A stretch of 37,293 bases of DNA, from assembly GCA_964632005.1 (NCBI GenBank), contig CAZWAP010000023.1, positions 1 to 37,293 on the forward strand, written 5' to 3'. A program made the position numbers and the translations under genes. Below are positions 27,591 to 34,578 of the stretch, one piece after another. Under the pieces are notes generated by a model. The model did no database searches. It saw only the letters and a list, made by a program, of their open reading frames with translations, and was not told where the DNA came from. Numbering within the stretch: position 1 is the stretch's first letter; every line of letters begins with the position of its first letter. The DNA is from CAZWAP01 sp964632005. Its GTDB lineage: Bacteria; Planctomycetota; Phycisphaerae; Sedimentisphaerales; Anaerobacaceae.

Positions 27591-28262
27591 TCACTGCCTG
27601 AGCTCCTCCCTGACAACCCTTTTTGGTCCGCCGTGCCGCGAACGCGACCAGTCCTTTGCTTGCCGAATCTTCGCAAGAGATTCGAGCTCGCCCCTTGCCT
27701 TGGCCCTTTCGATGATCAATGTCCAAACGCAATCAACCTGGTCGTCAACTTCACATTTGCCGTTCGCGCGCGTGCCCCCGCACGGCCCGTTCATAAGGCT
27801 CTTCGCGCATCGTGCAATAGGGCACAGCCCAAAGGTCTCCCCCAGAACGCAGTCACCGCAGGCCGCACAACGCGCCGACCATATGCCAGCCTCTTCGCGG
27901 ATTGTCAGGGCCGACGTATTTACGCCCGGATACACCGGCATACTCTCGAAACGCTCGGCAAGCGCCTGGACTCCTATCCCGCAGGCGATGCTGAGTATCG
28001 CCTCAACCTTCTCGGCCGCCTCCGCCAATTCCTCGACAAACTCCCACTCGCACTGCTTTTCCACCGTGGCCGTGATTATCTCGATCTCGTGGCCCCTCTC
28101 CCGCAGCCCCATCCGAAGCAGCGGCGCAAGCGTCTCCACCTCTTTTTCTCCCCCACTCGCGCACTCAGCCACACAGGTCGCGCAGCCGGCCAGCAGCACC
28201 CGCTTATGCTTGCTGAGCTGCTCCATAAGCTCCTCCAGCGGTTTCCACTCCGCAAAAATCAC
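27591..28262 (-). CDS. metV: MetV-like methylenetetrahydrofolate reductase C-terminal protein
   Basis: 223 residues from the GTG at 28260-28262, chosen for AGGAG at about seven bases and a four-base GTGA overlap with the mvhD stop; a longer frame exists but overlaps mvhD. The protein matches the zinc/Fe-S MTHFR_C domain. Cysteines form two clusters: Cys27/30/34 (GCATCVAEC) and Cys132/135/138/147/152 (CAACGDCVLGETFGLC...RC), then 161, 170 and 178 (MNGPCGGTRANGKCEV). In acetogens MetV partners MetF in methylenetetrahydrofolate reduction and links it to HdrA/MvhD. No metF or hdrA is in this window. The mvhD-metV pair is immediately followed by the glutamate synthase genes, 115 bp downstream. Confidence 0.87.
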   Translation of the reverse strand: MIFAEWKPLEELMEQLSKHKRVLLAGCATCVAECASGGEKEVETLAPLLRMGLRERGHEIEIITATVEKQCEWEFVEELAEAAEKVEAILSIACGIGVQALAERFESMPVYPGVNTSALTIREEAGIWSARCAACGDCVLGETFGLCPIARCAKSLMNGPCGGTRANGKCEVDDQVDCVWTLIIERAKARGELESLAKIRQAKDWSRSRHGGPKRVVREELRQ

Positions 28263-28678
28263 TTCCGCTCTCCTTTCTTCATCGGGTTCGCCCCTAACTT
28301 CTTGACAGCCTCCGCACGAGCACCAGCCAAACCAACCAGTTCTTTGGCAGACAACCCGGCCTTCTGGCTTATTCCAACACGTTCGGCCCCAATCCCGACC
28401 TGCGCCAGCAGGCCGCGCACGTAAGCGACTCGCTTGCGGCTCCGCAGGCTCCCGATAAGGAATCGACAGCCCTCCTCGGGACAAGCCACGAGCTGAACGC
28501 CGTCGGCGCCACCCTCGAGAAGCCGCAGAATATACCCAATCTCAACCTTGCTGCTGCACGGCACCATAACCGCCCGCACGCGGAACCCCGAGACCCCCTC
28601 CGCTTCAACAGCCACCGAGGCCTCATCACCGACGGCTTGCCGGCAATAGAGAACAACTATCTCAGGCTCGAAATTCAT
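28259..28678 (-). CDS. MvhD/FlpD-family electron-transfer iron-sulfur protein
   Basis: 139 residues from the ATG at 28676-28678; a GTG at 28699 has a better-spaced GAGGA and is an equal alternative (146 residues). It matches the FlpD/MvhD family: MNFEPEIVVLYC start, then VPCSSKVEIGYILRLLEGGADGV, ACPEEGC, and LLAQVGIGAERVGI. Cys12, Cys41, Cys66 and Cys71 are present, but the usual second N-terminal Cys (CxxC, often CNWC) is replaced in YCRQAV, so the [2Fe-2S] site may differ. In methanogens MvhD passes electrons between hydrogenase and HdrA. Its stop overlaps the metV start. Function here is electron transfer by inference. Confidence 0.85.
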   Translation of the reverse strand: MNFEPEIVVLYCRQAVGDEASVAVEAEGVSGFRVRAVMVPCSSKVEIGYILRLLEGGADGVQLVACPEEGCRFLIGSLRSRKRVAYVRGLLAQVGIGAERVGISQKAGLSAKELVGLAGARAEAVKKLGANPMKKGERK

Positions 28679-29392
28679 CCTTCCCTGTCCACTCGTCACT
28701 CGCTTCCTCGGTTACGCTCACCCGCCGTTCTTCCAGCAGCCATCCCCGGAGCCCACGTTCCCGCCTCACATCTAACCCCCGCAATGCTCCTTGGGCAGGC
28801 ACAGTCTCATCGGCACGGCCCTCTATGCTACACCAGATGACCGCTCGGCTGACACTCAAGTATAACACACTCGGCCGAACAAAGCGATAACGAGATTCGT
28901 TAATAAATGCTATCAGTAAACCTTATAGAACGCTTCTGCTCCTGCTGATTCGCAGGACCCTTGAACCTGTCCTGCACCTCAATACCTGCGTTCCAGGCTT
29001 GGCTGAATCCGGACAACTCCGCCGCTCGACCATTGTCGTTCGTTCAGAGCTGCCAATATCGACCGCCATCATCGGATCTGTAAACGCCCAATGGTATGGC
29101 TCTTCAACGCTTGCAGAACCCGCAGTTGTGCACATCCCGGCCGCTCTCAGCCAGGCGTATTCCGTGGCCGATGGAGAAATTCTGGCCCGTTCGCACCTCG
29201 ACCACACGTCGGATCGCCCAGCCTTGTTTGCACCTGCCTGCCTTGCAGGCCCCCCTTCACAGCATATACAGACACATCCCGCGGGCAAACCGGCGGAGTA
29301 TTTACAAAGCACCTCGCTCGACCCGTCCGCTCAGAGGCCCTGCATCCTGAGCCCTCTGAAGCGTTTTCCCCCTTGCAGCCGATGCACTCGGC
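28679..29392. other. 714-bp region without a confident gene
   Basis: Between the pseudokinase and mvhD, no protein family or structured RNA is recognised. Open frames exist on both strands, none with a family match or a clear ribosome site. One minus-strand frame, about 29270-28900, reads as protein-like segments separated by three TGA codons and closed by TAA. A possible promoter for mvhD lies at 28859-28867. A decayed gene, an unrecognised non-coding RNA or an assembly error are all possible. Confidence 0.35.
28859..28867 (-). promoter_or_regulatory. Possible extended -10 promoter for mvhD operon
   Basis: On the minus strand TGTTATACT contains an extended -10 element (TGn followed by TATACT, five of six consensus bases). 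The -35 region is poor, as often in extended -10 promoters. It would give a leader of about 170 bases before the ATG at 28678. No riboswitch fold was recognised in that leader. Confidence 0.35.
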
Positions 29393-29395
29393 CAT
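29147..29395 (-). pseudogene. Zinc-ribbon-start fragment after the pseudokinase
   Basis: Three bases after the pseudokinase stop (29399-29401), an ATG opens 82 codons starting MAECIGCKGENASEGSGC. This resembles the pseudokinase's own start, MAECPACEVENVDEASTC, position by position: Cys4, Cys7 and Cys18 align, but the fourth zinc-ligand Cys21 is Ser. Beyond that the chain resembles nothing I recognise. It may be a remnant of a paralogue from tandem duplication, or a small real protein read by re-initiation. Low confidence. Confidence 0.3.
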
Positions 29396-29398
29396 CCC

Positions 29399-32300
29399 CT
29401 ACCAGGTCTCGCCGAGCTTGAGCAGCTCCTTCTTGGCCTGCGGGTGGCCCAGCCTCGCCGCCTTCTGAAACCAGGAAACCGCCTTCTTCGCGTCTCTTCT
29501 CACCCCCTCTCCCCTGCGGTACATAAGTGCCAGATTGTACATTGCCTGCGGATCGCCCGCCTCGGCCGCCTTTGTGTACCATTCGGCCGCCTTGCCGAGG
29601 TCCCGCTCAAGAGTCCAGCCGTTCTGGTACATAAGGGCAAGGTTGAACATCGCCATATTCTCCCCTTTTTCCGCGGCCTCCCGCAGCCACCGGATCGCCG
29701 CCTGCGGGTCTTTGGCGATCCCGTCGCCATGGTAGTACGCCATAGCAAGATTCGACATCGCCCGTGTATTGCCCGCCTGGGCCGCCCTGCGATACCACTC
29801 CACGGCCCTGGCCGGGTCTTTCGCCGTGCCAAGACCATCATGGTACATCAATCCCAGGTTGACCATCGCGCTCGTGTCGCCCCCCTCAGCCGCCTTCAGG
29901 TACCAGTGCAGAGCCTTCCCGTAGTCCCTCTCGGCCCCGTAGCCCTTGTAGTGCATCACGCCGAGGTTGTACATCGCCTCCACGTTCCCGGCCTCCGCAG
30001 CCCTGCCGAACCAGTGCATAGCGTTGGAATAGTCGCTAACGTCAAGGTATGCCAGGGCCAGGTTGTACATAGCCAACACGTCGTTGGCATCGGCCGCCTT
30101 GCGAAACCATTCAACCGCCTTGGCATAGTCCCTCGTCGAGCCCTCACCGTTATAATACGCCACCGCAAGGTTGTACATCGCCTGCGTATTGCCAGCCTCA
30201 GCCGCCCGTTCCAGCCATTTCATCCCCAACTCCACGTCCCTCCCGGCGCCTTCGCCGCTGTAGTACATCATCCCCAGCCTGTGCATCGCCCCGGAATGGC
30301 CGGCCTCGGCCCCCTTTGTGTACCATTCGATCGCCCTGGCGTAATCCCGCGGAATATCCTCGCCAGCCTCGTACATCAATCCAAGCCTGTACATAGCCTC
30401 CGCATATCCGGCATCGCCAGCCTTGGTCAGCCAGTAGGACGTCCTCGAAAGATCCTGCGGCACACCCCGCCCCTCATAGTAGGCCAGCGCCAGTTTGTAC
30501 ATCGCGCCGGGGTCGTTAGCCTCGGCGGCCTGTCGATACCACGCCACCGCGGCGGACAAATCGCCGCCCGCCTCCGCCTCCGCGGCCTTACGCAGCCACT
30601 GCCGCACCTCTCGGCTGAGTCGATCGGCTTGAAGCCTCGCTTGCAGCGAGCCTATCATACCTTCAACAAGCACCCTGGCCTCAGGGTCGTCAGCCCACGA
30701 TAGGGCCCTCGTGTAGGACTCAATTGCCGCCTCAAGGTCGCCCTCGGCCTGCTCTGACCGCCCGCGTAATATGTTCAGGTTGTAGCGGCAAAATGCCAGG
30801 GAACTTGCCACCTGCCGATCATCCGGCCTGAGAGCCGAGGCCTTCGTGTACAAATCGATGGCTCCCTGCCAGTCGTTGCTGTCCGCCAAGGCAGCCGCCC
30901 GCGCAACTAACTGTTCGAATTGCCGCTGCTGCTCGGCGGCAATCCGCCGTAACCTCTCCTCGGTCCTTATCGCCGCCTCGATCTCCGCCTTGAGGATTCC
31001 AGCCTCAGCGTTGTTGGGGTCGAGCGCAAGAGCTGAACCGACCGCTCTAAGGGCCGCATCGAGATCATTGGCGTCTTTTGCAGTACGAGCCTCCGCAATA
31101 AAGCCGAGCGTCTTCTTCCTGAGCACCGCCAGCTCTTTCCACCGCAGCAGCGCAGATTCAGCCTTCGCAGCATACAGGCTCCGCGGATACTCCGCCACAA
31201 CCCGCTCGGCCAGTGTAATGGCCGCCTCATATTGGGACCGGCCGGCCAGCTGTTCGGCCTCGGACCACACCCCGCCCGCGGCTAAGTCGTTCTGCCACGT
31301 CGCCTTTATCCGTTCAATATCCTGCTCGACGGCAAAACGCGGAAACTCTCGTATGACAAGTTCGGCAGCACTTATCGCCTCGGCGTAATTCTGCCGGGCC
31401 GCCAGCAGCTGCGCGCGGCTCCAGGCCTGCTTTGCCGACGGCGGTGCCTTCAGCCGCTCGAGGTACCGATATCCGCCCAGCGCCCCAACAACCGCCGCCA
31501 CCAAGACGACCGCCAGTGTGACCGCCAACTTGACCCTTGAGCCAGGCTTTGCACCGCCCCCCTCGCCTTCACGCCCGTCCGCAGCAATCGGCTCGACGTC
31601 CTCCTCCGGGTCAAAACCGAGTGACGACTCCGTCTTGATCTTCTCCTGGGCCCGCGCAAGCTCCTCGACATATACCTGAAGCTGCTCCTCGGATTCCGCC
31701 CTCGCCTCGCTCTCGGCCTTGAGCTTTTCTTCTATTGCCGCTCTGGCCGCAGCCTCAACCTCGGCACGCCTCCGGGCCTCGGCTAAGGCCTGCTTGTAAA
31801 CCTGCTTATCCTCGTCGCCCCCGCCTTTGCCTTTAGACTCGGCGGCCTGCTCTGCCACCGCCTGAGCCTGATGCTTCAGCTTCGCTTCAAGACGCGCCCT
31901 TTCTTCGGCTTCAGCCTTCGCTTTTTTCTCTGCCTCCGCCCTCGCCGCGGCTTCAGCCTTGAGCCTGTCCCTGGCCTCGGCCAGCCCCTCCGCAGCCTCT
32001 GCCTCGAGCTTCGAGAGCCTCCGCATCTCCGCCTTCAGGTCTTCTTCAATCCTGCGCCTGGCCTCCGCCTCGGCGAAGAGCATTTGTTGAACCTGGGTCA
32101 GTTGTTCAGCATAGTGCTTCTGTTTTTCGCGGGCGTCCGCCTTGAGTTCTTCGATGGTCTCCCTGAAGTTCTTCAGCCGATCCTCCGCCTCGGCCCTTGC
32201 CCGGGCCTCGGCGCGCGCTTTGCGCTCCGCTTCGACTCGCGCCTCCATAGCCACCTTGAGCTTTTCGCTGGCCTCCGCTGCCCGCCGCAGATAATCAGCC

Positions 32301-33250
32301 CTTCCACCGCCTGGGACAACGGCCGGCCGGCGCGCCCCGCGGGCACAGGATAGATCCCTCAGGAACTCCTCCGCGCTGCCGTATCTGTTCCGTGCATCGA
32401 AGGACAGGGCCTTGAGCAGCACAGCATTCTGAGCGTCGCTCAGGTTATGCAGCGCCGCAGGCTCTTCCTTCAGCACCTGATACTCAACCCACCCGCGCCA
32501 GGTCGTCGGCGGACGACAGAGGCACCGGTAAATGGTCGCGGCAAACGAGTAGATGTCGCTCCGACGCTGCGATCTGCCCGTGCGAAACTGCTCGGGCGCA
32601 GCATACAGCGAGGCCCCGTCGGCCTGTTCGCACGTGATTTGCGCTAGCGCGCCCTTTAGCTGCCTTGTAATTGCAAAATTTGCCAGCTTTGGCCTGCCGT
32701 CGAAACCCACAACAACGTTTGAAGGGCAGATGTCCCGGTGAAGTATGTTGCAGGCGTGAGCATGATCGAGCGCCCCGGCCAGCGGCCCGAAAATCTCCAC
32801 CACCTGCTCAAGGCTTAAAGGGCCTTTTGACCGGAGCCGCTCCTCCAGGCTGATACCCTCGACGTACTCGGTTACGAGGTACTTGACATTGCCGTCCAGC
32901 CGGCAGTCCAGAAGGCAAACTATGTTCGGATGGGATAGATTCAGAACGGGTTTCGCCACCTGCCGAAGCTCGCTTATTTGCTCAGGATTGTCCGCCATCA
33001 CCGCGGGTAACGCACGCAACAGAACAGCCCTGTTCGTCTCGGCGTCCTCAGCCTGGTAAACAATCCCTATGCCGTCCGAGCCTATCTTGCGAAGGATTAC
33101 GTATCGCCTCTCAAGCACTTGCCCCGTGCTTGTGCCCCCGAAAGTCGGCATCCGGCATTCTGGGTCCAGTCCGTACAGCGGAGCGTTGCACTGCCAGCAC
33201 GTGCTTGCCTCGTCAACGTTTTCCACCTCGCAGGCAGGACACTCAGCCAT
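29399..33250 (-). CDS. Zinc-ribbon, pseudokinase, coiled-coil, TM, TPR and Sel1 protein
   Basis: 1283 residues. Order: zinc ribbon (Cys4/7/18/21); kinase fold (about 50-305); long Ala/Glu/Lys/Arg coiled coil (about 325-550); one membrane segment (about 573-597, VKLAVTLAVVLVAAVVGALG); TPR-like helices (about 605-890); and ten Sel1 repeats plus a partial eleventh (about 905-1278, pattern AMYNLALMYY-GEG). The kinase fold keeps the glycine loop GSDGIG (57-62), HRD (171-173), Asn178 and APE, but lacks three catalytic residues: the VAIK lysine (Leu77), the HRDxK lysine (Cys175) and the DFG aspartate (Asn191, NFA). It is therefore likely a pseudokinase, acting as a scaffold. The kinase side would be cytoplasmic and the repeats extracytoplasmic. 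It lacks any enzymatic motif elsewhere. Confidence 0.88.
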   Translation of the reverse strand: MAECPACEVENVDEASTCWQCNAPLYGLDPECRMPTFGGTSTGQVLERRYVILRKIGSDGIGIVYQAEDAETNRAVLLRALPAVMADNPEQISELRQVAKPVLNLSHPNIVCLLDCRLDGNVKYLVTEYVEGISLEERLRSKGPLSLEQVVEIFGPLAGALDHAHACNILHRDICPSNVVVGFDGRPKLANFAITRQLKGALAQITCEQADGASLYAAPEQFRTGRSQRRSDIYSFAATIYRCLCRPPTTWRGWVEYQVLKEEPAALHNLSDAQNAVLLKALSFDARNRYGSAEEFLRDLSCARGARRPAVVPGGGRADYLRRAAEASEKLKVAMEARVEAERKARAEARARAEAEDRLKNFRETIEELKADAREKQKHYAEQLTQVQQMLFAEAEARRRIEEDLKAEMRRLSKLEAEAAEGLAEARDRLKAEAAARAEAEKKAKAEAEERARLEAKLKHQAQAVAEQAAESKGKGGGDEDKQVYKQALAEARRRAEVEAAARAAIEEKLKAESEARAESEEQLQVYVEELARAQEKIKTESSLGFDPEEDVEPIAADGREGEGGGAKPGSRVKLAVTLAVVLVAAVVGALGGYRYLERLKAPPSAKQAWSRAQLLAARQNYAEAISAAELVIREFPRFAVEQDIERIKATWQNDLAAGGVWSEAEQLAGRSQYEAAITLAERVVAEYPRSLYAAKAESALLRWKELAVLRKKTLGFIAEARTAKDANDLDAALRAVGSALALDPNNAEAGILKAEIEAAIRTEERLRRIAAEQQRQFEQLVARAAALADSNDWQGAIDLYTKASALRPDDRQVASSLAFCRYNLNILRGRSEQAEGDLEAAIESYTRALSWADDPEARVLVEGMIGSLQARLQADRLSREVRQWLRKAAEAEAGGDLSAAVAWYRQAAEANDPGAMYKLALAYYEGRGVPQDLSRTSYWLTKAGDAGYAEAMYRLGLMYEAGEDIPRDYARAIEWYTKGAEAGHSGAMHRLGMMYYSGEGAGRDVELGMKWLERAAEAGNTQAMYNLAVAYYNGEGSTRDYAKAVEWFRKAADANDVLAMYNLALAYLDVSDYSNAMHWFGRAAEAGNVEAMYNLGVMHYKGYGAERDYGKALHWYLKAAEGGDTSAMVNLGLMYHDGLGTAKDPARAVEWYRRAAQAGNTRAMSNLAMAYYHGDGIAKDPQAAIRWLREAAEKGENMAMFNLALMYQNGWTLERDLGKAAEWYTKAAEAGDPQAMYNLALMYRRGEGVRRDAKKAVSWFQKAARLGHPQAKKELLKLGETW

Positions 33251-33285
33251 CTGCCTTGGCTCCTAATATTCTCTTGCGATTACTT

Positions 33286-33597
33286 TCACTGCCCGGTTTC
33301 CCCGGTCCATCCCGGCAGCCAGCCCACGAGCAAGATACCCCAAATTATGCCCGCAACCACAGAAAACTGCAAGCCCGGAGCGAAAAAGTCTCCCTCAGCC
33401 AAGGCCTGGCAAACCCTGAGCTTGATGTGCACAGCAAAAGAAAGTACCCTCAGACCAAAACAGAACGCCAAGAGCGTACCGAAAACACTCGACAAGACGC
33501 AAAAAGTAAAAGCAATCGATCCAGCGCGAGCCTTATGATGGGTGATTATCAGCAGCGAAGGCACACGACCAGCAGCTGGCAAAAGCACAAGTGTCAC
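33286..33597 (-). CDS. Small two-TM membrane protein, hypothetical
   Basis: Up to 103 residues, from a GTG at 33595-33597; downstream TTG/GTG starts are also possible since no start has a well-spaced ribosome site. Two hydrophobic segments are clear: SIAFTFCVLSSVFGTLLAFC and FSVVAGIIWGILLVGWLPG, separated by a charged loop (KLRVCQALAEGD). No family recognised. It ends 35 bp before the pseudokinase gene on the same strand and could be its operon partner in the membrane. The hydrophobic pattern argues for a real gene; the start is uncertain. Confidence 0.45.
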   Translation of the reverse strand: MTLVLLPAAGRVPSLLIITHHKARAGSIAFTFCVLSSVFGTLLAFCFGLRVLSFAVHIKLRVCQALAEGDFFAPGLQFSVVAGIIWGILLVGWLPGWTGETGQ

Positions 33598-33691
33598 TCC
33601 GGCCGGTCTCCACCGGGAAAGTCACCCGGCGCTCAGACGCCCCCAAGCCCTTCTCCGGTGCAGCCCCCACGCAAAAAACCCGGTGCCCCCT

Positions 33692-34375
33692 ATGAAAAAC
33701 CTGCGAACGATATGGGCCTTCCTGCCCGTCCTTAGCCTGCTCGCCGCCAACGCCGTCGTTCTTTTCGGCGTGGTCTTGGCCGGCTGGGATGCTTTCGCCA
33801 TCGTGCTCTTCTACTGGACCGAGAACATCGCCGTCGGATTCTACAACGTCCTCAAAATGGCCCTGGTCAGAATGCCCAACCCAGCCGCACATCTGGCCAA
33901 GCTCTTTATGATACCGTTTTTCATAATCCACTTCGGCGGTTTCACCGCAATCCACGGTATCTTCGTCTTGAGTATGTTCAACAGGGCCGGCCAGCCCTTC
34001 AGCCGCGGCCCTGACTGGCCCTGCTTTCTCGCCTTCGTCCAATTGCTGTTGAACGCGATCAGCCAGGCGTACGCGGTTATGCCGCCAAATATGAAATTCG
34101 CCGCCCTGGCCCTGTTCATAAGTCACGGCATATCCTTCCTCTACAACTACCTGATAAAAGCAGAATATGCCTCCGCCAGCCTCCCCAAGCTGATGGGCAG
34201 ACCCTACGCCCGCGTCGTCGTTATGCACGTCGCGATCATAGCGGGGGGATTTGTATCGCTCGCACTGGGCTCGCCGGTCGGCCTGCTGCTGATCCTCGTC
34301 CTGCTCAAGACGATCATCGACGTCAGACTCCACTTCCGGGAACACCGCAAGATGGCGGCCGCACCGGCCCTCTGA
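33692..34375 (+). CDS. DUF6498 membrane protein
   Basis: 227 residues from the ATG at 33692; the reading frame is open further upstream, but that part is arginine/proline-rich and not membrane-like. The motif VLFYWTENIAVGFYNVLKM near residue 40 and the following IHFGGFTAIHG are typical of the DUF6498 family of bacterial membrane proteins of unknown function. About six hydrophobic segments. The ribosome site is not obvious (CCCCCT before the ATG), so the start is a best guess. It is divergent from the small membrane protein, sharing a spacer of about 95 bp that should hold both promoters. Confidence 0.75.
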   Translation: MKNLRTIWAFLPVLSLLAANAVVLFGVVLAGWDAFAIVLFYWTENIAVGFYNVLKMALVRMPNPAAHLAKLFMIPFFIIHFGGFTAIHGIFVLSMFNRAGQPFSRGPDWPCFLAFVQLLLNAISQAYAVMPPNMKFAALALFISHGISFLYNYLIKAEYASASLPKLMGRPYARVVVMHVAIIAGGFVSLALGSPVGLLLILVLLKTIIDVRLHFREHRKMAAAPAL

Positions 34376-34578
34376 ACCAGGATTGTTTTATCAAGAACCT
34401 GGCTTATGAAAAATCAAAACAGGCGTGAATCTCCCCAAGACAGAGAGGTTTGCAGTAGCTACCGGCAACCATTGCCCTGCAGCATGGCCTATCGTCCACA
34501 GAGCCGGACTGGCAAGGCGCTCAGCCCGTTCGCCCACGAGCCTATCGCACAGGAAAAATACTCACCAACCCACGCACA

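Noticed and set aside
28923..29312. Minus-strand 129-codon frame with GTG start
   Set aside because: Protein-like in places but without a known domain or ribosome site; left as part of the unexplained region.
28679..29392. RNase P RNA, tmRNA or rRNA fragment
   Set aside because: The conserved core sequences of these RNAs were looked for by eye on both strands and not found.
28891..29421. Plus-strand open frame crossing into the pseudokinase gene
   Set aside because: Long open frame but its end is antisense to the pseudokinase, and no family match was seen.
34376..34578. Weak CCAGG/CCTGG stem after the DUF6498 gene as a terminator
   Set aside because: Only five paired bases with a long loop and no T-run.
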